A DNA stretch of 8,378 nucleotides. Source: Deinococcus sp. GTDB lineage: Bacteria > Deinococcota > Deinococci > Deinococcales > Deinococcaceae. The translations under genes and the position numbers were made by a program. Shown here piece after piece: positions 1 to 7,540 of this stretch (position 1 is its first letter; every line of letters begins with the position of its first letter). The stretch spans positions 1-8,378 of the forward strand of contig JAQBPF010000233.1 in the NCBI GenBank assembly GCA_028287665.1. Reading direction: 5' to 3'. Under the pieces are notes generated by a model that made no database searches, was not told the origin of the DNA, and saw nothing but the letters and a program-made list of their open reading frames with translations.

Positions 1-751
1 CCCAGGCAATGCCGAAGCGGGCCGAGGTGAGGCAGGACAACGGCGATTTCAGGCCGCCGCTGCCCGGAAGCAGGTTGGCCGCCGGAATCCGGCAGTCTTC
101 CAATACGATTTCTCCGGTCACGCTGGCCCGCAGGCTCATCTTGCGGGTAATTTTGGGGGCGTGGAACCCCGGCGCGTCGGTTGGCACGATAAATCCGCGA
201 ATGACGCCCTCGTCGTCTTTGGCCCACACCACCGCAATATCTGCCGCCGGAGAATTGGTAATCCACATTTTGGAGCCGTTCAGCACGTACTTGTTGCCGT
301 CCAGCCGCGCACGGGTTCGCATCGCGCCGGGGTCGCTGCCGCCGTCGGGTTCAGTCAGGCCGAAGCAGCCGATCAGTTCGCCGCTGGCCAGCCCCGGTAG
401 ATAGCGTTCGCGCTGTTCATCGTTGCCGTAGGTGAAAATGGGGAACATCACGAGGCTGCCCTGCACGCTGGCGGCACTCCGCAGGCCGCTGTCTACCCGC
501 TCCAGCTCGTACATCATCGCGCCGTAGGCGCTGTAACTCACGCCCGCGCCGCCGTACTGTTCGGGCGTGGTCGGCCCCAGCAGGCCCATGCCGCCAAATT
601 GCTGCATCAGGTCGCGCACGGGCAGGTCGCCGCTGTCCCACCACTCGGCAATCTGGGGCATCAATTCGGCGTCGCAGTAGGCCCGCACACTCTGGCGGAT
701 CAAGCGTTCATCGGGGGCCAGCAGGTCATGAACCAGAAATTCGTCGAACAT
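1..751 (-). CDS. gcdH: Glutaryl-CoA dehydrogenase (acyl-CoA dehydrogenase family), 3' end missing
   Basis: This is the N-terminal 250 residues of an FAD-dependent acyl-CoA dehydrogenase; the gene runs off the left edge. Glutaryl-CoA dehydrogenases oxidise and decarboxylate glutaryl-CoA to crotonyl-CoA in lysine, tryptophan and aromatic degradation. Seen directly: the flavin-binding segment GCFGLTEPDGGSDP at residues 128-141 and KMWITNS at 161-167. The stretch RVDSGLRSAASVQGS (85-99) holds E84 just before it, then R91, S92 and S95. From family knowledge these match human GCDH Glu87, Arg94, Ser95 and Ser98, which bind the extra carboxylate of glutaryl-CoA and separate this subfamily from ordinary acyl-CoA dehydrogenases. 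The catalytic glutamate near residue 370 lies outside the window. The ATG at 751 is preceded by AAAGGAG five bases upstream, which fixes the start. The gene stands alone, 170 bases from the TatD gene. Family assignment is very secure, subfamily strong. Confidence 0.93.
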   Translation of the reverse strand, partial: MFDEFLVHDLLAPDERLIRQSVRAYCDAELMPQIAEWWDSGDLPVRDLMQQFGGMGLLGPTTPEQYGGAGVSYSAYGAMMYELERVDSGLRSAASVQGSLVMFPIFTYGNDEQRERYLPGLASGELIGCFGLTEPDGGSDPGAMRTRARLDGNKYVLNGSKMWITNSPAADIAVVWAKDDEGVIRGFIVPTDAPGFHAPKITRKMSLRASVTGEIVLEDCRIPAANLLPGSGGLKSPLSCLTSARFGIAW

Positions 752-756
752 GGGGA

Positions 757-763
757 CTCCTTT
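757..763 (-). promoter_or_regulatory. Ribosome binding site of the glutaryl-CoA dehydrogenase gene
   Basis: Read on the minus strand the bases are AAAGGAG, a near-complete Shine-Dalgarno sequence, five bases before the ATG at 751. It shows that this gene is translated from a leadered mRNA, unlike several neighbours, and fixes the start. Confidence 0.8.
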
Positions 764-791
764 GGAGGTCGGTCGGTAGTGAGTGGGCTGT

Positions 792-822
792 GTTATCCGG
801 GAGAGGCGTGCTGCACAGTCAA
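792..822 (-). promoter_or_regulatory. Possible sigma-70-type promoter for the glutaryl-CoA dehydrogenase gene
   Basis: On the minus strand TTGACT (822-817, five of six matches to the -35 consensus) is followed after 19 bases by GATAAC (797-792, four of six to TATAAT). The spacer is about two bases longer than ideal. The predicted transcript would start about 30-35 bases before the ATG, leaving room for the AAAGGAG ribosome site. Suggestive only. Confidence 0.4.
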
Positions 823-921
823 TCTGGGGCGAGAATGTATGCCGAAGCTCTGGGGCGTCAGCCGTGGAGTCAAGCCGCCGAGTTACTCCTGAATTGAATC
901 TGCTTGAAGAATGCCCGGAGT

Positions 922-1704
922 CTATCCGGCGGAAGGGGTGGCATACATCCCGTACACCCGTTCGGCGTTGGCATCGGTGGTGCGTTCCAGTTCATCCGGG
1001 TCCAGGCCACGCAGAGCCGCAATGAATTCCAGCGTGTGACGCACGTAGCCGGGCCGATTGGGCTTACCGCGCTTGGGCACTGGAGCCAGAAAAGGCGCGT
1101 CGGTTTCCAGGAGCATTTGACCCAGAGGCACAGCCTGGGCGGCGGCCTGAATCTCGCGGGCGGTTTTGTAGGTGGTGTTGCCCGCGAAGCCGAAGTAGGT
1201 GTGTGAACCACGCTCCAGCCCAAAGTGCAGCAGGCCCGCATGGCCGCTGAAGCAGTGCAGAATCACGGGCACATCGGGCCAGTTTTTCAGCACGTCCATC
1301 ACACCCAGATGGGCAGATTCGGCCCCGGCCTTGTCGCGGGTATGGATCACCAGCGGCTTGCCCACCCGCCGCGCCAGGTCCAGTTGCCACTCGAACGCCG
1401 CCACCTGCGTGGCCCGCTGCGTGTCGTCCCAGTAGTCGTCCAGCCCGCTTTCCCCTATGCCCACCACACGGGGATGCAGGGCCAGCGCTTCCAGTTCCGC
1501 CCGCGCTTCGGGGCTGTCTTCGGCGCTGTCGCCGGGATGGATGCCCACGGTGGCCCACACGCCAGGCAGGGTTTCGGCCAGTTGTACGGCGTTGCGGGCG
1601 TGCTGCACACTCGCGCCGATGCAGACCATGCCCGTCAGGCCCAGTTCGCCGCGTGCCGAAGCGGGGTCGTCGAGGTAATCAAGGTGGCAATGGGTGTCGA
1701 TCAC
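922..1704 (-). CDS. TatD-family metal-dependent hydrolase / deoxyribonuclease
   Basis: A complete 260-residue TIM-barrel hydrolase of the TatD family, the usual length for TatD, YcfH and YjjV proteins. Members are divalent-metal enzymes; several have 3'-5' DNase activity tied to DNA repair, and some act on misincorporated D-aminoacyl-tRNA. All expected metal ligands are visible: IDTHCHLD at residues 2-9 (H5, H7), GIGESGLD with E85, VIHTRD with H121, ILHCFSG with H150 and [11 protein letters not shown] with D202. The start is GTG at 1704, immediately before the conserved IDTHCHLD. No Shine-Dalgarno sequence lies upstream; instead TACCCT sits 6 bases before the GTG, so the mRNA is probably leaderless. 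The next gene leftward is the dehydrogenase, 170 bases away; the LptC-like gene diverges on the other side. Family sure, exact substrate unknown. Confidence 0.95.
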   Translation of the reverse strand: MIDTHCHLDYLDDPASARGELGLTGMVCIGASVQHARNAVQLAETLPGVWATVGIHPGDSAEDSPEARAELEALALHPRVVGIGESGLDDYWDDTQRATQVAAFEWQLDLARRVGKPLVIHTRDKAGAESAHLGVMDVLKNWPDVPVILHCFSGHAGLLHFGLERGSHTYFGFAGNTTYKTAREIQAAAQAVPLGQMLLETDAPFLAPVPKRGKPNRPGYVRHTLEFIAALRGLDPDELERTTDANAERVYGMYATPSAG

Positions 1705-1710
1705 CCAGAC

Positions 1711-1716
1711 AGGGTA
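1711..1716 (-). promoter_or_regulatory. -10 element (TACCCT) for leaderless TatD mRNA
   Basis: On the minus strand TACCCT fits the TANNNT -10 pattern and ends 6 bases before the GTG start at 1704, so transcription should begin at or next to the start codon. There is no good -35 hexamer and no ribosome site. Confidence 0.5.
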
Positions 1717-1824
1717 AATCGTCAGCCGCCGGAGATGGGTCGGCAGAGGTCCACACTCCCCGGTATCCCCCCAAGTCTCACCCTCAGTCAGGCTGGCCCC
1801 ACCACTCTCATGAGGATGTGACGG

Positions 1825-1830
1825 TAGAGT
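1825..1830 (+). promoter_or_regulatory. Possible -10 element (TAGAGT) upstream of the LptC-like gene
   Basis: TAGAGT fits TANNNT. It lies in the 251-base divergent region between the TatD and LptC-like genes and is the best -10 candidate I see for the rightward envelope operon. It sits exactly 6 bases before a GTG at 1837 that opens a 42-codon reading frame. No convincing -35 is present. Confidence 0.35.
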
Positions 1831-1836
1831 GCCTGC

Positions 1837-1965
1837 GTGCTGAAACCCTCGCAGTTGAGCTTTTTAACCGAGCGAAGCGAGTACCGAACAGGGTATGTCG
1901 CGGCGGAAATGCAGAGCTTGTCCGGTGGTTGGGCACGCTCGGAATGTGAGCGGCGATGTACCTGA
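1837..1965 (+). CDS. Possible 42-codon upstream ORF overlapping the LptC-like start
   Basis: An open frame from GTG 1837 to TGA 1963-1965. It would encode 42 residues beginning [10 protein letters not shown] and resembling no family I know. In its favour: a TANNNT hexamer exactly 6 bases before the GTG, as at the leaderless genes of this window, and a stop that overlaps the next gene's ATG by ten bases, which would suit translational coupling. Against it: third-position G+C is only about 64% (27 of 42 codons), no higher than background, and the residues look unconstrained. The LptC-like gene has only a weak ribosome site, so coupling would have a purpose. It may equally be an untranslated leader. 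Confidence 0.18.
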   Translation: MLKPSQLSFLTERSEYRTGYVAAEMQSLSGGWARSECERRCT

Positions 1966-2567
1966 GAGCCGGGTTGTGGACGCTGACGGCGCTGGTCCTG
2001 TTCGCGCTGATCTTCGCGTTCTTGCCCAGCGGGGGGCAGGCTGGGGCTGGAACGGGGGCCAGGTTATCGGGCGTGGCCTTATCGCTGTATCCGGCGCGGG
2101 ATGAAGGTGCAGTGTGGCGGTTCCGGGCCGCCAACGTCAGCAGTGACCCGGTGGCGGGCGAGACACGCCTGAGCGGGCTGTCGGATGGGCAACGCCTTCT
2201 GAGAGAGAAAAATAAAGCAGGCATCTACACCGGGCGTGAGACCCTGGACGCCACCCTGACGGCTCCAGACCTGACCATAGACAGCCAGGACAACATGACC
2301 ACCCAGAAGGCCCGCATCACGCTGGTGGCCCAGTGTGCCGACATAGACCTGACCGGAAACGCCGCACAACCCGTAAAGATTGAGCAGGGCTACGGCTTTA
2401 CCACTCCTGTAGCAACCATTGATTCACCGTCGCTGACGGGTCGGCTGGAAAAATTGCGGATGAGTTTCAGTTTTCAGATTGAGGACGTGGACAACGAGCA
2501 TTCCAATACGTCCTTTGCCATAGACCCTACCGAAACCTGCAGGGATGGAAAACGAGTTCCACTCTAA
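1956..2567 (+). CDS. LptC-like single-anchor periplasmic envelope protein
   Basis: A 203-residue protein with one N-terminal membrane segment (about residues 6-24, preceded by R4) and no signal cleavage site, followed by a beta-rich periplasmic domain. This is the layout of LptC, which links the inner-membrane LptBFG transporter to the periplasmic LptA bridge. Residues about 41-125 resemble the LptC/YrbK domain: a W54-R-F-R-A strand, a DG.. turn, [19 protein letters not shown] (95-113) and a following strand. Two cysteines (C127, C195) could form a periplasmic disulfide. The ATG at 1956 is the first possible start because an in-frame TGA lies at 1947-1949; only a weak GTGA-type ribosome site precedes it. 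The gene heads a run of three with the two LptA-like genes (44-base gap to the next). The assignment rests on topology, motif feel and neighbours, so it is likely but not certain. Confidence 0.7.
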   Translation: MYLRAGLWTLTALVLFALIFAFLPSGGQAGAGTGARLSGVALSLYPARDEGAVWRFRAANVSSDPVAGETRLSGLSDGQRLLREKNKAGIYTGRETLDATLTAPDLTIDSQDNMTTQKARITLVAQCADIDLTGNAAQPVKIEQGYGFTTPVATIDSPSLTGRLEKLRMSFSFQIEDVDNEHSNTSFAIDPTETCRDGKRVPL

Positions 2568-2598
2568 TTCCAGCTTTTCCCCGCACCCAACGACACCC

Positions 2599-2604
2599 AA
2601 GGAG
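2599..2604 (+). promoter_or_regulatory. Ribosome binding site of the first LptA-like gene
   Basis: AAGGAG, 7 bases before the ATG at 2612. It settles the start and marks this gene as translated from a leadered, probably operonic mRNA continuing from the LptC-like gene. Confidence 0.8.
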
Positions 2605-2611
2605 CCACACC

Positions 2612-3526
<915 letters not shown>

Positions 3527-3532
3527 GCCTAG

Positions 3533-3538
3533 TAAGCT
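3533..3538 (+). promoter_or_regulatory. Possible internal -10 element (TAAGCT) for the second LptA-like gene
   Basis: TAAGCT fits TANNNT and lies just after the stop of the first LptA-like gene, 7 bases before ATG 3546 but only 1 base before ATG 3540. If used, it favours the start at 3546 and gives the third gene its own leaderless transcript inside the operon. No Shine-Dalgarno sequence is present. Confidence 0.4.
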
Positions 3539-3545
3539 GATGCCT

Positions 3546-4622
3546 ATGAAACGGCTTCCGGCAGTGGGCTTGGGCCTGACCCTGATGCTGGGGGCCGCCC
3601 TGACGTGGGGGGTCAACGTGCGGGCGCAAACCACGGCCCCTCCTGCCGCGCCCCCACCGACCACCGCGCCCCCCAGCACGGACCCGGCTCCCAGTGTGCC
3701 TGCTCCCGCCACCCCTGCCGCCGAGGCCGAAAACGCCACGCTGGAACTGGTCCGCAAGGGCGACGACGGCAAAGAACGCCGGATTCGAGTGGTCCGCACC
3801 GGAACCACCGACGAAACGGGCATTTTTACCATCTGCTCGCGGCAAGACGATGAACCCGCAGAGGCCCCGAGTCTGGCTGTCTTTAGCGAAACGGGTGCAG
3901 GTGGGATCCAGATCACCATTGATCAGAACGTGATCCGCGTGCCCCTGGCCCTGGTGACGCAAAAGGATGTGCCCGAAGGTCAGGAAGGCGGCGACGGACG
4001 GATTGAAGCCAGCGCCGGAACGGCCCGGTTCCTTGAAAATCCCCCCGAAGGCAAAACAGATCGCCTGAGCCGCTGCGCTGTGGAGGCTACCCCCACACCA
4101 ACGCAGGGCACGGTGAAGGTGACGCAGGGCAAGACCCAGTTGACCGGGCAAAAGCTGGTCTATGACGAATCGGACGGCATTGCCCGCATCGACGGCCCTA
4201 TCGTCTTCTCGCGTGCCAATGATGACGGCCCCCTGACAGGCGGCAGCCAGCGCATAGAAGTGGACGTGGACAACGAAAAAACGGTGCTGGTGGGCAACGT
4301 GGTCCTGACCAGCAAGGGCGGGCGCGTGAGCAAAGCAGGCCGCGTGGAGTATGACGACGCCGCCAATGTGGCCCGCCTGATCGGAACACCGGAGCAGCCC
4401 GCCGAAAGCGCTCAGGGCGGCGATACCTTGCGGGCTGGCGTGATCCTGTATGACCTGGACAGAAATGAGGTCGTGGCCCGCAAAGCAGAGGGCGGCACTA
4501 TTACGGGCGAGTTTCAGGATGGAGAACCGACTCCAGGGAATACAGATACGCCTCCAGCAACGCCAACAGACGTTCCAGTGAGGCCGACTTTGCCTGTAAC
4601 TCCTCCGGAAGAAGCACCTTAA
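3546..4622 (+). CDS. LptA/OstA-like protein with proline-rich linker (second paralogue)
   Basis: A 358-residue secreted protein if read from ATG 3546, or 360 from the in-frame ATG 3540. I prefer 3546 because it puts MKRLPAV at the head of a classic signal peptide, with likely cleavage near VRA at about residue 27, and because of the -10 spacing. After the signal comes a Pro/Ala/Thr-rich linker (about 29-60) and a first beta-rich domain (about 62-178) with two cysteines (C97, C177) that may form a disulfide. An OstA-like domain (about 183-312) follows, then a Pro/Thr-rich tail. The OstA part parallels the preceding gene: [20 protein letters not shown] then [21 protein letters not shown], against [18 protein letters not shown] then [21 protein letters not shown]. 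The genes are therefore tandem paralogues. The linker could span peptidoglycan or bind a partner; that is inference. Confidence 0.82.
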   Translation: MKRLPAVGLGLTLMLGAALTWGVNVRAQTTAPPAAPPPTTAPPSTDPAPSVPAPATPAAEAENATLELVRKGDDGKERRIRVVRTGTTDETGIFTICSRQDDEPAEAPSLAVFSETGAGGIQITIDQNVIRVPLALVTQKDVPEGQEGGDGRIEASAGTARFLENPPEGKTDRLSRCAVEATPTPTQGTVKVTQGKTQLTGQKLVYDESDGIARIDGPIVFSRANDDGPLTGGSQRIEVDVDNEKTVLVGNVVLTSKGGRVSKAGRVEYDDAANVARLIGTPEQPAESAQGGDTLRAGVILYDLDRNEVVARKAEGGTITGEFQDGEPTPGNTDTPPATPTDVPVRPTLPVTPPEEAP

Positions 4623-4653
4623 AGGGTAATTGCCTCGCTCACTCATCCCCTCT

Positions 4654-4671
4654 CCCCTCAAGGGTGAGGGG
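4654..4671 (+). repeat. G/C-rich hairpin downstream of the envelope operon
   Basis: CCCCTC (4654-4659) pairs with GAGGGG (4666-4671) across a six-base loop, followed by CTAAAA. It lies 32 bases after the stop of the second LptA-like gene. There is no T-run, so it is not a classical intrinsic terminator, but it could slow transcription or protect the 3' end. Its sequence has the feel of dispersed intergenic palindromes in GC-rich genomes. Confidence 0.45.
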
Positions 4672-4698
4672 CTAAAAGCCAACCCAAAATCGTCCTTG

Positions 4699-4738
4699 CC
4701 CCCTAACCCCCTACCCGGTGGGGTAGAGGGCTGGGGGG
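4699..4738. repeat. Long imperfect palindrome between convergent genes, flanked by 7-bp direct repeats
   Basis: An 18-pair imperfect hairpin: CTACCC (4711-4716) pairs with GGGTAG (4721-4726) over a four-base GGTG loop. The outer arms 4699-4710 and 4727-4738 continue the pairing with two mismatches and one T-G wobble. AAATCGT occurs on both sides at 4687-4693 and 4745-4751, like a small target duplication. The element separates the rightward envelope operon from the leftward universal stress gene, so it may act as a bidirectional transcription barrier. A dispersed REP- or MITE-like intergenic repeat is the likeliest origin, but copy number cannot be judged from one window. Confidence 0.55.
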
Positions 4739-4784
4739 TGGTGCAAATCGTGGGAAAAGCCCCAAAATTCCCCCGTTCCCGTTT

Positions 4785-5273
4785 TTAGCGCCCCAGCCGA
4801 ACCGTCAGCACTGGAATAGGACTGCGGGCCACCAGTTTTTCTGCCGTGCTGCCCAAAAAGAAGTGTTCCAGAGAGCCTTTGGCGTGCGTGCCCACGATCA
4901 GCAGATCGGCCCCCCAGTGTTGTGCGGCGTCCAGCAGACCTGTAACCGGGTCGCCAACCAACAGTTCTGTTTCCTCGCCGTCCATCACCAGTCCGTTCAG
5001 GCGGCCCATGTCGGCGTGCTCCATCGTTTGCAGCAGGTTGGGATCAGGCAGGGCAGGCGTCATACCGCCCATCAGATCGGGCGTGGCGGTCACGCGGGCG
5101 TCGGTGACATGCAGCAGGCGAATTGCTGCGCCAGGAAAACGGGTGCGGGCGACCTCCAGCGCGTACTGTGAGGAGGGCGAGAAGTCGATGCCCACGGCAA
5201 TTCGGGCAAAACTGGTGTGAGGTGCATCTGTAAGCTGGGTGCGGTCGGGGGTAGTGCGGTCTGGCTGAGTCAT
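4785..5273 (-). CDS. Universal stress protein (UspA family)
   Basis: A complete 162-residue single-domain Usp protein with a 22-residue polar N-terminal extension before the first strand ([13 protein letters not shown], about 23-35, with the conserved Asp30). The C-terminal half holds the nucleotide-binding loop and the family ending: [19 protein letters not shown] (122-140), then [19 protein letters not shown] (141-159). In ATP-binding Usps the loop reads G-2X-G-9X-G-S/T. Here G128 and G141-S142 are kept, but the middle glycine is A131, so nucleotide binding may be altered. Such cytoplasmic proteins help cells through stress. The frame stays open far upstream, antisense to the next gene; the start is placed at ATG 5273 because it gives normal family length and a TANNNT element lies 6 bases before it. 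It diverges from the beta-CASP gene. Confidence 0.93.
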   Translation of the reverse strand: MTQPDRTTPDRTQLTDAPHTSFARIAVGIDFSPSSQYALEVARTRFPGAAIRLLHVTDARVTATPDLMGGMTPALPDPNLLQTMEHADMGRLNGLVMDGEETELLVGDPVTGLLDAAQHWGADLLIVGTHAKGSLEHFFLGSTAEKLVARSPIPVLTVRLGR

Positions 5274-5279
5274 ACCCTG

Positions 5280-5285
5280 ACCGTA
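5280..5285 (-). promoter_or_regulatory. -10 element (TACGGT) for leaderless universal stress mRNA
   Basis: On the minus strand TACGGT fits TANNNT and ends 6 bases before ATG 5273. No -35 is clear. It faces away from the beta-CASP gene's own -10, so the 81 bases between them (5286-5366) must hold the upstream elements of both promoters. Confidence 0.5.
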
Positions 5286-5366
5286 CACCCGCGCACCTGC
5301 CCAAACCTGAAGGGCGCATAAAGGCCCATTGGAAGTGTGACGGAGCGCACGGTCAGACTGGGCCGT

Positions 5367-5372
5367 TAGACT
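5367..5372 (+). promoter_or_regulatory. -10 element (TAGACT) for leaderless beta-CASP ribonuclease mRNA
   Basis: TAGACT fits TANNNT and ends 6 bases before ATG 5379. No Shine-Dalgarno sequence lies between them, so the transcript should begin at or beside the ATG. Confidence 0.55.
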
Positions 5373-5378
5373 TGCGCC

Positions 5379-6854
5379 ATGAAAATGCAAAGTCTGGGGG
5401 CGGCCTGCACCGTAACGGGCAGCATGCACTTGCTGACGCTGGACGCAGCAGGAGGCAGCACGCGGCGGCTTCTGATCGACTGCGGTTTGTTTCAGGGTGG
5501 CGAAGACCTGGAAGCCCGCAACCGGGAAGCCTTCCCCTTCGACCCGCGTGACCTGGAGGCCGTGATTCTGACCCACGCGCACCTCGATCATGTGGGCCGA
5601 CTGCCGCTGCTGGTCAAACAGGGGTTCCGGGGACCGGTGTACTGCACGGCCCCCACCGCTGCCCTGGCCGAAACGGTACTGCTGGATTCGGCCCGCTTGC
5701 AGGTAGAAGGCTACCGCCAGGACGTGCGCCGCGCCCGCAGACAGGGCCGGGAAGATGAAGTGCCGCCGCCGCTGTACGAGGAAGAGGACGTTCACCGCAC
5801 AGTGGCGTTGCTGCGCCCACAACTGGAATTTGGCGATACCCTGCGCGTGGCCGATATCCGCATTACGCCGCAGCGGGCCGGGCATATCCTGGGAAGCGCC
5901 TATCTGCTGATCGAATCGGCTCAGGGCCGCCTGATCATGAGCGGCGACCTCGGCAACCGGGAAAGCGGGCTGCAACTCGACTTTACGCCGCCACCTGAAG
6001 CCGACGCGGTGGTCATCGAAACCACCTACGCCAACCGGACCCACCGCGCCTGGCCCGAGACCCTGACCGAATTCCGGGACGCCCTGCGCGAAAGCGTGCG
6101 CCTGGGCGGTAAAATTCTGATTCCCAGCTTTGCCATAGAGCTGGCACAGACCATCCTGTATACCCTTAAAGAACTGATGGACGCCGGAGAAGTGCCGCGC
6201 ATTCCGGTATTTCTGGATTCCCCGATGGCGGCGCGGGCCACCCATGAATATTTTGAATTTGGCGACGAACTGATCGCGCCAGTGCGCCAAGCCCTGCAAA
6301 ATGGCGAGGACCCCTTTCGGCCTAGCACCCTGCATGTGGTTGCCACCGCCGCCGAATCGCAGCGCATCAACCGCTATGACGGCCCCGCCATCATCCTGGC
6401 AGGCAACGGCATGATGACGGGCGGGCGCATTCAGCATCACCTCAAGCACCACCTCTGGAAGCCCAGCACCAGCCTCGTCATCGTGAGTTACCAGTCGCCC
6501 AGCAGTCTCGGCGGGCGCATCGTGGAGGGCGCAGATTCGGTGCGGATCATGGGTGAGGATGTGGCGGTACGGGCCAGAATCCACACCATCGGTGGGTTCA
6601 GCGCCCACGCCGATCAGGATGATCTGTTGGCCTTCCTGAGTACCGCAGGCAAGCCGCACGTGTGGCTCGTTCACGGAGAACTGGGCGTCATGGAAGCCTT
6701 CGTTCCTGTGCTCGACAGGCTTGGTCTGAAGGGCGACATCGTGCCCCACCATGACACGGTAGACCTGCTGGGGGCCGGTTTCCCGGCAGGAAGGCCACCC
6801 GGATTGCCCGCAGCAGAAGTGCGGGACACGCAGCGCAGCGCAGGCGGCGAGTAA
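5379..6854 (+). CDS. Beta-CASP metallo-beta-lactamase-fold ribonuclease (CPSF73/TTHA0252-like)
   Basis: A complete 491-residue zinc-dependent nuclease of the RNA-type beta-CASP group, related to Thermus TTHA0252, archaeal aCPSF and eukaryotic CPSF73. These enzymes cut or trim RNA in the cytoplasm. The metal site is intact: LTHAHLDH at residues 64-71 (H66, H68, D70, H71), AGHILGSA with H169, and SGDLGN with D190. The beta-CASP insert follows: [10 protein letters not shown] with E214 (motif A), PSFAIELAQ (249-257), DSPMA (280-284) and GNGMMTGGR (342-350). It closes with [13 protein letters not shown]410 (motif B), and VHGE, H432 (motif C and last metal ligand). About 55 residues follow VHGE, ending in a Gly/Pro/Ala-rich tail, somewhat longer than I recall for TTHA0252. 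The start is ATG 5379, set by the leaderless -10. It ends 7 bases from the convergent exonuclease gene. Confidence 0.96.
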   Translation: MKMQSLGAACTVTGSMHLLTLDAAGGSTRRLLIDCGLFQGGEDLEARNREAFPFDPRDLEAVILTHAHLDHVGRLPLLVKQGFRGPVYCTAPTAALAETVLLDSARLQVEGYRQDVRRARRQGREDEVPPPLYEEEDVHRTVALLRPQLEFGDTLRVADIRITPQRAGHILGSAYLLIESAQGRLIMSGDLGNRESGLQLDFTPPPEADAVVIETTYANRTHRAWPETLTEFRDALRESVRLGGKILIPSFAIELAQTILYTLKELMDAGEVPRIPVFLDSPMAARATHEYFEFGDELIAPVRQALQNGEDPFRPSTLHVVATAAESQRINRYDGPAIILAGNGMMTGGRIQHHLKHHLWKPSTSLVIVSYQSPSSLGGRIVEGADSVRIMGEDVAVRARIHTIGGFSAHADQDDLLAFLSTAGKPHVWLVHGELGVMEAFVPVLDRLGLKGDIVPHHDTVDLLGAGFPAGRPPGLPAAEVRDTQRSAGGE

Positions 6855-6861
6855 GCCGGAG

Positions 6862-7437
6862 TCAATCTTTTTTGGTCGTCACCAGCTTCAGCAGTTCCAC
6901 ATACACCCTCGCTGTAACGGTGGCGTCTTCCAGCGCGTCGTGAGCGGCATAGGTCAGGCCGAAATGTTTGACCAATTGATCGAGCGGCGTGCCGACCTTG
7001 CGCGGCAGATGGCCGGAATGCAGCAAAAACTGCGCCACCAATTTGGTATCTACCCGTCCCCGCCGAAAGACCCGGCCCAGATCGGGCAACAGTGGAGTCA
7101 GGAACCGGGTGTCGAATTGCAGATTGTGGCCGCCCAGAATGACCCGGCCTACCTCGCTGGCGTAGTCGCGGATCGCCTGTGCCACAGCTTCCGGCGGCTG
7201 GGCAGCGGCGTGGTGGGCGGTCAGGTCTATGCCGTTCACAGCCATCGCTTCCGGCTCCACGTCGTATTGCTCGTGCTGCACACGCAGATGCAGAGGCCGC
7301 GTAATGTCACCTTCCGGCGTCAGCGTGACCAGACCGACTGTCAGCAGCGGGTGGCGGGCGGGGTCGCGGCCCCCTGTTTCGGTGTCTACAAAGATAATCG
7401 GTTGGGTCAGGGCAGCCAGCATGGTCAAGGGTGGCAT
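6862..7437 (-). CDS. DEDDh-family 3'-5' exonuclease (DnaQ / RNase T-like)
   Basis: A 191-residue protein consisting almost only of a DEDDh exonuclease domain, the fold of the DNA polymerase III epsilon proofreading subunit, RNase T and oligoribonuclease. All three Exo motifs are seen: [10 protein letters not shown] with D18 and E20 (Exo I), [13 protein letters not shown] with D109 (Exo II), and [15 protein letters not shown] with H166 and D171 (Exo III). These carry the two-metal catalytic site. There is no polymerase or UvrC-like extension, so it is a stand-alone nuclease; whether it acts on DNA or RNA cannot be told. The frame is open up to 7608, but that upstream part is Arg-rich and overlaps the divergent lipoprotein gene. 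ATG 7437 and ATG 7422 are the realistic starts, and neither has a good ribosome site or TANNNT element. Convergent with the beta-CASP gene. Confidence 0.92.
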   Translation of the reverse strand: MPPLTMLAALTQPIIFVDTETGGRDPARHPLLTVGLVTLTPEGDITRPLHLRVQHEQYDVEPEAMAVNGIDLTAHHAAAQPPEAVAQAIRDYASEVGRVILGGHNLQFDTRFLTPLLPDLGRVFRRGRVDTKLVAQFLLHSGHLPRKVGTPLDQLVKHFGLTYAAHDALEDATVTARVYVELLKLVTTKKD

Positions 7438-7526
7438 ATCTGGCCGCCAACCGTGCGCTATGAAGGCCCGGACTCCGTGAGCAGCCGCTCTAAATCCACG
7501 TTCATACCGCCGAGCCTGCAACCCGC

Positions 7527-7532
7527 TAGGCT
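7527..7532 (+). promoter_or_regulatory. -10 element (TAGGCT) for the DUF3105 lipoprotein gene
   Basis: TAGGCT fits TANNNT and ends 8 bases before ATG 7541, slightly longer than the 6 bases at the other leaderless starts but still compatible with a transcript that begins at or just before the ATG. The intervening GTAGGGCA has only a poor Shine-Dalgarno match. Confidence 0.42.
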
Positions 7533-7540
7533 GTAGGGCA

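Noticed and set aside
915..929. Hairpin CCGGA/TCCGG at the 3' end of the TatD gene
   Set aside because: The five-pair stem overlaps the stop codon and no T-run follows on the minus strand. It is too weak to call a terminator.
1869..1881. CGAGCGAAGCGAG tandem AGCGA motif before the LptC-like gene
   Set aside because: Similar words are frequent in GC-rich genomes, and a single copy here shows neither a palindrome nor a clear regulatory position.
4752..4772. GGGAA/TTCCC stem downstream of the stress gene
   Set aside because: A five-pair stem with an eleven-base loop is expected by chance in such sequence, and no T-run follows the stem.
4785..6752. A 655-codon minus-strand frame covering the stress gene and most of the beta-CASP gene
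   Set aside because: Only its last 162 codons match a known family (Usp). The rest lies antisense to a gene with complete catalytic motifs and is open only because GC-rich codons rarely make stops in that frame.
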